In this document: one piece after another, positions 17,453 through 26,066 of the stretch
Position numbering within the stretch: position 1 is the first letter of the stretch
Layout: each line of letters begins with the position of its first letter
NCBI GenBank assembly: GCA_964612505.1
Contig: CAZTEX010000003.1
Coordinates: 1 to 64,000 of the forward strand
Length of the DNA stretch: 64,000 nt
Reading direction: 5' to 3'
Source of the DNA: JAAZZY01 sp964612505
Lineage (GTDB): Bacteria; Chlamydiota; Chlamydiia; Chlamydiales; JAAZZY01
The notes under the pieces: model-generated
Seen by the model: the letters and a program-made list of their open reading frames with translations, nothing else
Told to the model about the DNA's origin: nothing
Databases searched by the model: none
Position numbers and translations under genes: made by a program

Positions 17453-17860
17453 ATGTTTAAAGTGTTTTTTGGCAAATATATATATATAATACTAACAATC
17501 ACTTTTTCTACTTATTCGCAGCTTGTTTTAAGATGGCAAATGCAAAAAGTGATCGTTATGCCGTCCAATTTTATTTTAAAAATCTTGTTTCTGTTCCGTT
17601 TAATCCTAACCAATGGATTTGTTTTTTCAGCATTTTGCGCTTCATTAATTTCTGCGCTTAGTTGGCTACTTGCGTTAAGAGCCCTTCCTTTGGGATTCAT
17701 TTTCCCTTTACTAAGTTTGACTTATGTAACAATAGGAATCGGTTCTTACGTGTTTTTAAAAGAGCCTTTTAAAACGATGCAAATTGCTGGAATCTTACTC
17801 ATTTTAACAGGGTGTTATCTAGTTCATATAGGAGGAGAACATGTTTCAAGTACCATATAA
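17453..17860 (+). CDS. SMR/EamA-type small membrane protein, candidate sugar-lipid flippase
   Basis: A 135-residue protein with four predicted membrane helices, resembling the small multidrug resistance/EamA half-transporters such as ArnE/ArnF. Visible parts are the N-terminal SQLVLRWQM helix end and the C-terminal SYVFLKEPFKTMQIAGILLI, the typical EPF/EP turn of this group. Placed between two GT-C-like proteins and a WecE-like aminotransferase, it probably flips a polyprenyl-phosphate-linked sugar across the inner membrane, likely as a dimer. A drug exporter role cannot be excluded from sequence. Its end overlaps the aminotransferase start by 20 bp. Confidence 0.75.
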   Translation: MFKVFFGKYIYIILTITFSTYSQLVLRWQMQKVIVMPSNFILKILFLFRLILTNGFVFSAFCASLISALSWLLALRALPLGFIFPLLSLTYVTIGIGSYVFLKEPFKTMQIAGILLILTGCYLVHIGGEHVSSTI

Positions 17861-18989
17861 TCAACCATATTCAAATGCACTTGAAGACATGTCCAACTGT
17901 TTGGCAAATAATAAATATGAAGGGGGAGAGTTCTCCATAAAAGTAACAGAGATGTTAAAGCAAATAACAAGTTGTGAAAATATTTTGCTTACTTCTTCAT
18001 GTACTGCAGCTCTTGAGATGTCTGCTCTACTGATAGATATACAACCAGGTGATGAAGTAATAATGCCCTCTTTTACTTTTGTATCTACAGCAAATGCTTT
18101 TGCATTAAGAGGAGCAAAATTAGTTTTTATTGATATTTCTTCTTCGACATTAAATATAAATGAAGATTTGATAGAAGATTATATAACTCCAAAGACAAAA
18201 GCTATTGTTGTCGTGCATTATGCTGGAGTTAGTTGCAATATGAAAAAAATCACTGCAATAGCAGAAAAATATAATTTGTCTCTTATAGAAGATGCAGCAC
18301 AATGCATTGATGCAAGGCATGAAAATAAACATCTAGGAACTAACGGATCCCTAGGGTGTTTAAGCTTTCACTATACTAAAAATTTAATAGCAGGTTTTGG
18401 TGGAGCTCTCTTAATTAATGATGCAAACCTATATAATAGAGCAAAAATTATTTTACAAAGAGGGACAAATAGAGACGCCTTTCTAGAGGGACAAGTAGAT
18501 AAGTATAGTTGGGTAGACTTAGGTTCTTCATATGTCATGAATGAATTAAGTGCAGCGTTGCTTTTTTCACAATTAAAACACGTTGATAAGATAACAAAAA
18601 GACGTTGTGAAATATGGAAAAAATATCACGAAGGATTTGAAGCTTTAGAAAAAGAAGAGATTGTGATGCGACCATGCCTTGAAAATGACAGTCATCACAA
18701 TGGGCATATTTATTATCTCATTTTAAATAGCCAAATTTCTCGAAAAGAAGTCATAGGTCTAGCCGCGGCTAATGGAATTCAATTAACATCACATTACCAA
18801 CCTTTGCATAATAGTATTTATTATGCTGAAAAATTCGGATATCGTCCTTTACCTGTAACTGAGATGATAGCGGCTCAAATTATCAGATTTCCTATTTATT
18901 ATGATCTTGACGAAGCTAAAATTAATTATGTAATTGATCATTTTAAGGAAATTATTTTTAATCAATCATTAATTACATATAAAAAATAA
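17841..18989 (+). CDS. wecE: dTDP-4-amino-4,6-dideoxy-sugar transaminase (WecE-like, DegT/DnrJ family)
   Basis: A 382-residue PLP-dependent sugar aminotransferase. The N-terminal TSSCTAALEMSALLI and GDEVIMPSFTFVSTANAF, the EDAAQ motif with Asp151 and the PLP lysine Lys180 (SFHYTKNLIAGFGGALL) match the WecE/RffA branch. It should add an amino group to C4 of dTDP-4-keto-6-deoxyglucose made by RmlA and RmlB. An ArnB-like role is the alternative. It shares the DNA strand and a 20-bp overlap with the flippase-like gene. Specific product (Fuc4N or Qui4N) cannot be told apart here. Confidence 0.85.
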   Translation: MFQVPYNQPYSNALEDMSNCLANNKYEGGEFSIKVTEMLKQITSCENILLTSSCTAALEMSALLIDIQPGDEVIMPSFTFVSTANAFALRGAKLVFIDISSSTLNINEDLIEDYITPKTKAIVVVHYAGVSCNMKKITAIAEKYNLSLIEDAAQCIDARHENKHLGTNGSLGCLSFHYTKNLIAGFGGALLINDANLYNRAKIILQRGTNRDAFLEGQVDKYSWVDLGSSYVMNELSAALLFSQLKHVDKITKRRCEIWKKYHEGFEALEKEEIVMRPCLENDSHHNGHIYYLILNSQISRKEVIGLAAANGIQLTSHYQPLHNSIYYAEKFGYRPLPVTEMIAAQIIRFPIYYDLDEAKINYVIDHFKEIIFNQSLITYKK

Positions 18990-18997
18990 GAGATAAC

Positions 18998-19837
18998 ATG
19001 AATATATCTATTCAAGATTTTTCAGTAGACTTACTAGAAAATGAAAGTAACTATTTTTTAGCAAAAACAAATCGAGAAATTTCATACGCTGAGGATGATA
19101 GCGATCTATGTTTTGCACTTGAAAATCAATCATTTTGGTTTTCACATCGTCGCAATTGTATTTTAGAAGTGATAAAATCATTTCCTCCGCAAAATCACGG
19201 ATTAATTTTCGATGTTGGTGGGGGGAATGGTTATATGACAAAAGCTTGTAGTGATGCCGGCTTTGAATCTGTATTAGTAGAACCTTCACTTAAAGGAATA
19301 TTAAATGCTAAAAATCATCGAGGGATAAAAAATCTTGTTCATTCTTCTTTTGAAGACGCTAAATTTTTAGCAAATTCTTTGCCAGCGGTTTCTCTTTTTG
19401 ATGTAGTCGAGCACATTGAAAATGATAAACTATTTCTTCAACAAGTGTATGAATCTCTTAAACCAGGTGGACGCTTGTATTTGACAGTTCCTGCTTATAA
19501 TTGGCTTTGGTCTTCTACAGATGAGTTTGGTGGTCATTATAGAAGATATACTTGTTCGTCCCTCAATAAACTATTATTACAATTGGGATTTAAAATAAAC
19601 TTTTCTACTTATTTTTTTATGTTTTTACCATTAGGAATCTATCTTTTTAGAAGCCTTCCATATAAATTAGGCAAGAAGCAGCCAAAGGAGTTTGTAGAAG
19701 TCAAGGCTGAACATGAACTAAAACAAGGTGTGCATTTTAAACTTATTAATGCAGTACTTTCGTGGGAAATGGCCAGGATTAAAAAACGTAGTAAAATTCC
19801 TTTTGGTGGAAGTTGTTTAATCTGTTGTTCTAAGTAA
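18998..19837 (+). CDS. SAM-dependent class I methyltransferase
   Basis: A 279-residue methyltransferase with motif I LIFDVGGGNGYMTKA, an acidic residue at the next strand (VLVEPSLKG) and the characteristic SLFDVVEHIENDKLFL then SLKPGGRLYLTVPAYN. The C-terminal 90 residues include a hydrophobic stretch (FFMFLPLGIYLF) that may sit against the membrane. This form is common near glycosyltransferases that use polyprenyl-phosphate. Between the aminotransferase and the FAD enzyme, it may methylate the amino sugar or its lipid-linked form; this is inference. Confidence 0.85.
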   Translation: MNISIQDFSVDLLENESNYFLAKTNREISYAEDDSDLCFALENQSFWFSHRRNCILEVIKSFPPQNHGLIFDVGGGNGYMTKACSDAGFESVLVEPSLKGILNAKNHRGIKNLVHSSFEDAKFLANSLPAVSLFDVVEHIENDKLFLQQVYESLKPGGRLYLTVPAYNWLWSSTDEFGGHYRRYTCSSLNKLLLQLGFKINFSTYFFMFLPLGIYLFRSLPYKLGKKQPKEFVEVKAEHELKQGVHFKLINAVLSWEMARIKKRSKIPFGGSCLICCSK

Positions 19838-19859
19838 ATTTTTTATGCAGGCTTAGATA

Positions 19860-21212
19860 ATGAAAGTTGTAATTATAGGGGGGGGGTATTCAGGAATGGC
19901 AGCTGCTTATCAATTAAGGCAGAATGCTATTTCTTCGATTCTTTTAGAAAAAGCCGATGTAGTTGGCGGGCTTTCTGCAACTGAGAGTCAGATGGGAGTA
20001 AAATTTGAGATAGGGCCTCATATTTTATTTATTCAAGATCAAGAGATTTTTTCTTTTTGGGAAACAATTTTAGGAAAGAAATTAGTACTTTCAAAAAGAA
20101 AGTCAGGATTATTTTTCAAAGATAAAATTATTAGATCTCCATTAAACCCTATTGACACGTTTGTGAAACTAGGGCCTCAATTTATTGTGAAAATTTTATT
20201 GAGTTTTTTTGCTTCTAAAATCTTTCCAGAAAAAGATGATCAATCTGCCAAATCTTGGGTAGTCAATAACTTTGGGAAACAGCTCTATGATTGCTTTTAT
20301 AAAGTTTACAATGAAAAATTATGGGGAGAAGATTGTTCACAAATATCTGCCACCTGGTCTAATCGACGCATTCGTTTTACATTAATTTCATATTTAAAAA
20401 ACGTATTCTTTAATCATAAAAATTTCAGTAACAAAAACTTCGGCTATCCTATAGGAGGGGGAGGAACAATTTTTCAAATGCTTTCAGAAAAGATAAATGG
20501 TTACTGCTCGGTTAGATGTAATGAAGAAGTCTTAAAAATAGAAACAATAGAAGATAAATTAGTAGTACACTCAAATAAAGAGACCTATCTTTGCGACTAT
20601 CTAATCAACACGATCCATCTAGATGATTTGATAAATAAATTAAGTCCTCAACCGCCTCTCCAAGTATTGGAAGCAGCAGCTAAGCTAAAATTTCGTCACC
20701 TAGCTATTGTGTATATGACAGTCAATAAGCAAATTTTAAAAAAATTTAATTATCATTGGCTTGATATACATGATCCAAAGATAAAAATGATGCGTCTAAC
20801 AAATTTTGGCTTTTTTCATTCAAGCATGGCTTCGGAAGATCTGATAGGGATTACTGCAGAATATTGTTATTCTGACACTATCAATTCAGAAGAACTTATC
20901 GAACTCGCTAAGCAAGAATTTAAGACTTTAGGTTTTGATTCAAACCTAATAGAAGGTATCAATGTAAAAATTTATCGCAAAGCTTATACGGTTCCATTTA
21001 AGAATCATGAAGAGCACTTAAAAATAATTACCGACTATTTATCTAAATTTCCTAAACTTGTGTCAATAGGAAGAAATGGCCTTTATAAGTTTAATAATAT
21101 TCATCATTCTATTAAGACTGGGTTTCTTGCGGCAGACGCAATTGTTCGAGGAAGTTTTGTTGAAGATTTTAGCCAATTAGAAGCTTCTATTGATTTTTTA
21201 GGGGCAAAATAA
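19860..21212 (+). CDS. FAD-dependent oxidoreductase (amine-oxidase/UDP-galactopyranose-mutase-like) with poly-G tract
   Basis: A 450-residue flavoprotein. The FAD-binding motif IIGGGYSGMAAAYQL starts at residue 5 and is followed by LLEKADVVGGLSAT. A C-terminal FAD-contacting segment (GLYKFNNIHHSIKTGFLAADAI) resembles that of UDP-galactopyranose mutase and protoporphyrinogen-oxidase-like enzymes. Such proteins are frequent in glycan loci next to GT2 enzymes, but the reaction is unknown. Codons 7-9 are three GGG in a row, giving nine G at 19878-19886 in an AT-rich gene. A one-base slip there would stop expression almost at once, so the gene could be phase variable. Confidence 0.85.
   Translation: MKVVIIGGGYSGMAAAYQLRQNAISSILLEKADVVGGLSATESQMGVKFEIGPHILFIQDQEIFSFWETILGKKLVLSKRKSGLFFKDKIIRSPLNPIDTFVKLGPQFIVKILLSFFASKIFPEKDDQSAKSWVVNNFGKQLYDCFYKVYNEKLWGEDCSQISATWSNRRIRFTLISYLKNVFFNHKNFSNKNFGYPIGGGGTIFQMLSEKINGYCSVRCNEEVLKIETIEDKLVVHSNKETYLCDYLINTIHLDDLINKLSPQPPLQVLEAAAKLKFRHLAIVYMTVNKQILKKFNYHWLDIHDPKIKMMRLTNFGFFHSSMASEDLIGITAEYCYSDTINSEELIELAKQEFKTLGFDSNLIEGINVKIYRKAYTVPFKNHEEHLKIITDYLSKFPKLVSIGRNGLYKFNNIHHSIKTGFLAADAIVRGSFVEDFSQLEASIDFLGAK
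19878..19886 (+). repeat. Poly-G tract of nine in the FAD oxidoreductase
   Basis: Nine consecutive G encode the three glycines of the dinucleotide-binding loop. It is the longest G run I noticed in the window; other G runs reach six. It lies 18 bases after the ATG. Runs of this length can slip during replication. Confidence 0.9.
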
Positions 21213-21247
21213 AATTATCACATATTTAAAAAGTAAATGTTAGATTA

Positions 21248-22240
21248 ATGAAAAAAATTTCTATAGTTGCAACAGTTTATAATGATTGTAATATTGTTGA
21301 AGTCTTTGTGCAGAGAATACAAAAAATAGTTCACAATTTACCTTATCAAACGGAAATTATCTTAGTTAATGATGCGAGCACGGATGGTAGTTGGAGCGTT
21401 ATTCAAAAATTATGCAAACAAAATAAAGCGATTAAAGGGGTTTTGCTTTCTAGAAATAAAGGTCAACAAATTGCAATGTCAGTTGGCTTACATTTTGCTC
21501 AAGGTGAATACGTCATTATTATGGATGGAGATTTACAAAATCCGCCTGAAGCTATTATCGAAATTCTTCAAAAACTTGAAGAAGGAAATGAAGTTGTATA
21601 CACCGTTTCGATGGCACGGAATTCTAAAAAAGACTCATGGCTTAGTCAAATATTTTGGTTAATCCTTACAAAATTGTTTCACTTAAAAATTGTTTCTAAT
21701 CAGCTTATGATGAAAGGATTTTCAAAAAGAGCTGTGGATTGCTATAATTCGTACAAAGAAAATATTAGAACTGTAGCAGGGATTGTTCATGACTTTGGCC
21801 TTAAAAGTTGTTCAATTGCAGTAGTAAATAATACTAGATTTTCTGGTAAATCCCATCATTCTATTTTTCACAGGATCAATCTTTCTATTGATATGCTTTT
21901 AACTTTGACAAGTGCTCCGCTAAACATTTTGATTTATTTGGGTATAGCTGGATTCTTTTTGAGCATAATTTTGATTGTTAGATCTATCATAACCTATTTT
22001 CTTGTTGCTCAAATTTCTGGATATACGAGTCTATTTTCCTTAGTTGCTTTATTTGGAAGTATAAATATACTCATACTCGGAATTGTAGGTAGATATTTGT
22101 CCAATATTTATCAGGAAGTAAGAGATCGTCCTTTATATTTTGTGGATCAAATGCTGAATATAAATCAGCTATCGATTATGCAAAATAAGAGTTCAAAAAG
22201 CGAAGCTTTCGATGAAGTAGTTATGGTAGGAGAGAGCTAA
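21248..22240 (+). CDS. GT2 glycosyltransferase, polyprenyl-phosphate type (ArnC/GtrB/DPM1-like)
   Basis: A 330-residue family 2 glycosyltransferase. The nucleotide-sugar site shows LVNDASTDGSW (Asp42), IIMDGDLQNPP (DxD-like 93-95) and the KGQQIAMSVGL segment typical of DPM1-like enzymes. Two C-terminal membrane helices (about residues 232-260 and 264-288) anchor it to the inner membrane. It should move a sugar from its nucleotide donor to undecaprenyl phosphate on the cytoplasmic face. Given the locus, the sugar may be the dTDP-4-amino sugar. A second GT2 is encoded at 23323. Confidence 0.88.
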   Translation: MKKISIVATVYNDCNIVEVFVQRIQKIVHNLPYQTEIILVNDASTDGSWSVIQKLCKQNKAIKGVLLSRNKGQQIAMSVGLHFAQGEYVIIMDGDLQNPPEAIIEILQKLEEGNEVVYTVSMARNSKKDSWLSQIFWLILTKLFHLKIVSNQLMMKGFSKRAVDCYNSYKENIRTVAGIVHDFGLKSCSIAVVNNTRFSGKSHHSIFHRINLSIDMLLTLTSAPLNILIYLGIAGFFLSIILIVRSIITYFLVAQISGYTSLFSLVALFGSINILILGIVGRYLSNIYQEVRDRPLYFVDQMLNINQLSIMQNKSSKSEAFDEVVMVGES

Positions 22241-22411
22241 ATTACAGTCTGTTGATAATAGATGGCTATAAACAAGAAGTGAGCATATTTTTAGTTGTAC
22301 ATTAATAAAATAGTGTTACGATTTAGGGGTTCAAAATAAGATTCATTTCTTGGCTATTGAAGACCTATGTCCAATTTTTAAAAAGTTAAATTACGGTTAC
22401 GGTTAGATTTT
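22241..22411. other. Intergenic break inside the glycan locus
   Basis: A 171-bp AT-rich gap, longer than the others nearby. TTGTAC (22294-22299), 16 bases and TACGAT (22316-22321) form a weak promoter candidate, so the second half of the locus may have its own transcript. Confidence 0.35.
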
Positions 22412-23092
22412 ATGAATTTTAATGATTTAATTTTAGATCAGATTAATTTGTATAGAAACGAATTCAAAAAACATGGTGATGATCCTAAATCTACATTTCA
22501 AAATGATCTAGTTACACAATATATTCGTTTTAAGAACTTAATTGCTCCTTTTCAACATCAGTTAGATTATTCCACAATTCATGAGATTGGAGTGGGGACG
22601 GGAAGTTTCTATAATTTTTTACAAGAAAATAATTATAAATGTAATTATTCCGGAACAGAAATAGTTCCAGAAATGGTAGAGTTTGTTAAAAAAAAATACC
22701 CCAAAGTTAAGATTTTTTTAAGGGATATCCTTACGGAAACGTGTACAGATAAGTATGACTTTACTGTATTGAGCGGAGTATGTAATTTAAGTGCTCATAC
22801 AGACAAAAACCTTTGGCAAGAATTCTGTTATCAATTAATTAAAAAGATGTTTCATTTAGCAAGTAAAGCTATATCGTTTAATTTTTTAACTACATATAAC
22901 ACTTTTACCGATAAAGAGCTGTTTTACATGGATCCAAAAGCTATGTATGACTTTTGTATGAAAAATTTAAGTAGATATATCACCATTGATAGTATGAGCC
23001 CACTCTATGAATACACAGTAACTGTGTATCATGAAGAATATATCCAATCAAAATATACGGCCCCAGAGCTTAAAAAATATTTCAAAAAATAA
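22412..23092 (+). CDS. SAM-dependent class I methyltransferase
   Basis: A 226-residue methyltransferase. Motif I is IHEIGVGTGSFYNFL, followed by YSGTEIVPEMVEFVKKK and DFTVLSGVCNLS. It is more diverged than the other methyltransferases of the locus. Its substrate is unknown. Its stop codon overlaps a new ATG (TAATG) that opens only a 30-codon frame, suggesting that a gene once followed and was lost. It may begin a separate transcript after the 171-bp gap upstream. Confidence 0.82.
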   Translation: MNFNDLILDQINLYRNEFKKHGDDPKSTFQNDLVTQYIRFKNLIAPFQHQLDYSTIHEIGVGTGSFYNFLQENNYKCNYSGTEIVPEMVEFVKKKYPKVKIFLRDILTETCTDKYDFTVLSGVCNLSAHTDKNLWQEFCYQLIKKMFHLASKAISFNFLTTYNTFTDKELFYMDPKAMYDFCMKNLSRYITIDSMSPLYEYTVTVYHEEYIQSKYTAPELKKYFKK

Positions 23093-23184
23093 TGACAGTG
23101 ATCTATTTAGGAGGTTCTTCTTGCGGCGAAAAAGGGCATTTATTAGTGAAAGAGAAGATCATGGTAACTCAAAAGTGGATCTAA
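23092..23184 (+). pseudogene. 30-codon frame coupled to the methyltransferase, possible P-loop gene remnant
   Basis: The frame starts at the ATG of TAATG and encodes MTVIYLGGSSCGEKGHLL followed by 12 more residues before TAA. The beginning looks like a damaged nucleotide-binding loop of the GGSSCxGKS kind. No continuation is visible in the other frames of the 140 bp that follow. It may also be a genuine short peptide or chance. Confidence 0.25.
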
Positions 23185-23322
23185 TTGGCTCAATAAAACA
23201 GGTTGCAATATTTTAAATATCGAGGCATCCTCTCTTTCTGTATTTTTGTTAGAAACCAAATGAAAGTTTTCATAAGACATGGTTTTTTAGAGTTTTAAGT
23301 TCACAACCTTTATTAATCTTGG

Positions 23323-24258
23323 ATGTTTATGCAATTATCAATTATTGCAACAATGTATAACTCTCGCCCCTATATCAAAGAATTTCACGAGCGTATTAGT
23401 CGGACGGCGCAACTAATTACGACAGATTACGAACTAATTTTAGTTGATGATGGCTCACCAGATACTTCATTAAGCGAAGCACTTGAATTACAAAAAACAG
23501 ATCCAAAAATTAAGATAGTTCAATTATCTCGCAATTTTGGACATCATAAAGCAATGATGGTAGGTCTTCGACAATCTAAAGGAGACTTCGTGTTTCTAAT
23601 AGATATAGATCTTGAAGAAGAGCCAGAAAATTTAAAAAAATTTTGGGAGAAAATGCAACAAGACCCCACTGTAGACGTTGTTTATGGATTGCAAAGTTCT
23701 AGAAAAGATCCTTTTTATAAAAGAATTATTAGTGAGATGTTTTATTGGCTATTTAACCTGCTTTCCAATAAAAAAATAAATAAATTTGAATTAGTGTCTC
23801 GACTAATGAAAAGGGACTATGTCAACGCATTAAACTCCTATAAAGAATATGATGTTTTTATACCTGGCTTATGGGTGGATGCTGGCTTTAAACAAACGCC
23901 GTGCTTAACAGAAAGATGCTTCAATGAAAATTCTAGTTACACAATAGGTAGCAGAATTGTGTTAGCAATTAATGCCCTCACTTCATTTAGCTCAAGACCT
24001 TTAATGATTATTTTTTTATTCGGATTGTGTACCTCTGCATTGTCAATGTTTTTTATTATTTACTTAATAATACAAAAATTATTTATGCATAGTCCCGCTC
24101 TTGGATGGACATCCATTTTAGCGTCTATTTATCTAACAGGAGGATTAGTTATTTTTTCTGTAGGGGTAGTAGGTATTTATTTGTCTAGAGTATACAATGA
24201 ATGTAAGTTAAGGCCTTATGCAATTATTAAATCTATTATTTCAACGGAGGAAACGTGA
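23323..24258 (+). CDS. GT2 glycosyltransferase with two C-terminal membrane helices (GtrB-like), copy 2
   Basis: A 311-residue family 2 glycosyltransferase with LVDDGSPDTSL (nucleotide site), FGHHKAMMVGL, and FLIDIDLEEEPENL carrying the DxD-like pair at 94-96. This DIDLEEEPE version is typical of the GtrB/YfdH type that charges bactoprenyl phosphate. Two membrane helices follow (about residues 222-248 and 263-285). It may load a different sugar from the GT2 at 21248. The start may be 23323 or the ATG two codons later. The stop overlaps the next start (GTGA). Confidence 0.88.
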   Translation: MFMQLSIIATMYNSRPYIKEFHERISRTAQLITTDYELILVDDGSPDTSLSEALELQKTDPKIKIVQLSRNFGHHKAMMVGLRQSKGDFVFLIDIDLEEEPENLKKFWEKMQQDPTVDVVYGLQSSRKDPFYKRIISEMFYWLFNLLSNKKINKFELVSRLMKRDYVNALNSYKEYDVFIPGLWVDAGFKQTPCLTERCFNENSSYTIGSRIVLAINALTSFSSRPLMIIFLFGLCTSALSMFFIIYLIIQKLFMHSPALGWTSILASIYLTGGLVIFSVGVVGIYLSRVYNECKLRPYAIIKSIISTEET

Positions 24259-25109
24259 ATATTAAAAATCTAACCTTAAATGAGGTATTAGAAGCTAACA
24301 GGATTGTTCATGCCGAAATGGCAAACATGGGCGAATATAATAAGAGTCCTCATTTTCTTCCAGAAAACCAAGAAAGAGTAAGGAAAGTATTAATTGATTT
24401 AAAAAGTCGCTTACCCAAACCACGCCAATCTCGTCTTTTGGATATAGGTTGTGGTACAGGATTTATTCTTCATCTAGCAAGTGATATTTTTGATAAACTG
24501 GATGGAATAGATATCACCGATGACATGATGAATAAAGTAGATCTTAGTTTGGGCAATATTACATTAACAAATGCAATGGCAGAAGATCTTCCTTTTGAAA
24601 ACGATCACTTTGATATGGTTACAGCATATTCATTTCTTGATCATGTGATAGAATATGAAAAAGTTCTTCAAGAAGCATATCGTGTTTTAAAACCTGCAGG
24701 AATTTTTTATGCTGATTTAAACCCTAACAAAGCTTTCAATGATATGCTTTATAATCTATCTACAAATGAAAAAGAAGAAGACCTTAATGAAATTATCAAA
24801 CGTGAAATCAAAGGGGGACTCCATGATGGAAAATATTATAATGAAACCTTTGGTCTCGATGAAGTTATGTTGACCAAAGCAGAGCCAGTCAAAAGTTACG
24901 AAAGAGGTTTTGCAGCAAACGCGGTGAAAGAAGTTGCTAAGAAAATAGGTTTTAGTAATGTTTTAATTAGTTATCAGTGGTATTTGGGGCAAGCACATAT
25001 TACAAGAAGTAAGAAGGAAAACGTTGAAATTGTCGAACAATATTTGCGGATGTTTTTGCCTGCTTCAGCATCATTTTTTAAATATTTACGGTTTATTTTT
25101 ATTAAATAA
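24255..25109 (+). CDS. SAM-dependent class I methyltransferase
   Basis: A 284-residue methyltransferase with a GTG start overlapping the GT2 stop and preceded by an excellent GGAGG. Motif I is LLDIGCGTGFILHLA, motif II ends in DGIDITDDMM, and the post-I acidic segment is MAEDLPFENDHFDMVTAYSF, all of the Methyltransf_11 kind. The C-terminal third is specific to this protein. Coupled translation with the GT2 suggests that it modifies the same sugar. The position methylated is unknown. Confidence 0.88.
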   Translation: MNIKNLTLNEVLEANRIVHAEMANMGEYNKSPHFLPENQERVRKVLIDLKSRLPKPRQSRLLDIGCGTGFILHLASDIFDKLDGIDITDDMMNKVDLSLGNITLTNAMAEDLPFENDHFDMVTAYSFLDHVIEYEKVLQEAYRVLKPAGIFYADLNPNKAFNDMLYNLSTNEKEEDLNEIIKREIKGGLHDGKYYNETFGLDEVMLTKAEPVKSYERGFAANAVKEVAKKIGFSNVLISYQWYLGQAHITRSKKENVEIVEQYLRMFLPASASFFKYLRFIFIK

Positions 25110-25133
25110 AAATTTTTAAAATCAGAGAGCTTT

Positions 25134-25949
25134 ATGTACTCAGAGACAATGAACCCCTTAGCTGAAACTCAAAAAATACTATCAAATCGTTTTGATAAGC
25201 ACCTCAAAGAGCTTGAGGTTGATGGTTTAACAATTATACCTAATGTTGTACCCCCTCAAACTATAGAATTAATCAAAGAAGAATTAATTCAGGGTATTGC
25301 AAAACAAGATCATTTATTTCCCAATGCCCCTGATAAGGGAATGTTACACAACCCAATGTGTTTTGGAGAGCATCTTGCACAATTACTTTGTCATCCCTTA
25401 ATTCATGAATTTATCGGCAGGGTCTTGTCGCCTACGTTTATTCTATATGCATATCAGGGTTTGTCTATGATGAAGGGTAAAGGAAATGCAGGAACAAAGA
25501 TTCACGTAGATAGTCCGAGGCTAATCGATAATTATGTGACGAATGTGAATGCAGTTATTCCTTTAGTTGATTTTACTAAAGAAAATGGAAGTACGTACTT
25601 TTTAAAAGGATCTCATAAATCATTAACTGTCCCGCAAGAAGACCATTTTTATCAAAATGCTATCCAAGGAATTTGCAAAAAAGGCGATATGGTTGTTTTT
25701 AATGCAAGACTCTTTCATGCAGGAGGTGTCAACAGAACTCAGGAAGATCGCCACGCCTTAGGTTTTAACTTTTGCAGATCTTATATGCGTCAGCGATTTG
25801 ATTTACCTCGGCTAATTAGTAAAGAAGTTATAGAAAAGCTCGATGAGAATGGGAAGCGCCTAATCGGGATGAGGGTCCGCATGCCTACATCCTTAGAAGA
25901 GTTTTATTTACCTGAAGATCAACGTCTTTATAAATCTAATCAAGGCTAA
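25134..25949 (+). CDS. Phytanoyl-CoA dioxygenase (PhyH) family Fe(II)/2-oxoglutarate oxygenase
   Basis: A 271-residue oxygenase of the PhyH family. The iron ligands are visible as His124-x-Asp126 (KIHVDSPR) and His195 (ARLFHAGGVNR), and Arg206 is placed to bind 2-oxoglutarate. Such enzymes hydroxylate small molecules and are found in some antibiotic and glycan pathways. It lies between two methyltransferases, so hydroxylation of a sugar or of a lipid tail is the likely role. The substrate cannot be inferred from sequence. An AGAG ribosome binding site lies before the ATG. Confidence 0.85.
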   Translation: MYSETMNPLAETQKILSNRFDKHLKELEVDGLTIIPNVVPPQTIELIKEELIQGIAKQDHLFPNAPDKGMLHNPMCFGEHLAQLLCHPLIHEFIGRVLSPTFILYAYQGLSMMKGKGNAGTKIHVDSPRLIDNYVTNVNAVIPLVDFTKENGSTYFLKGSHKSLTVPQEDHFYQNAIQGICKKGDMVVFNARLFHAGGVNRTQEDRHALGFNFCRSYMRQRFDLPRLISKEVIEKLDENGKRLIGMRVRMPTSLEEFYLPEDQRLYKSNQG

Positions 25950-26066
25950 TTAAAATTAGATTTGGATTCTTTTGTCCAAAATATCGAGAATATGGTCTTA
26001 TGTTTTTTATACATAAAATTGTTAACTAAGTATATCATTAAAAGTATCAATAATTTTGGTTAAAAA

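Noticed and set aside
19860..21212. Calling the FAD enzyme UDP-galactopyranose mutase
   Set aside because: Only the FAD-binding parts match clearly; I cannot see the mutase active-site arginines with certainty.
23031..23216. A 61-residue plus-strand frame after the methyltransferase
   Set aside because: Most of it overlaps the methyltransferase end in another frame, and it has no recognisable features.
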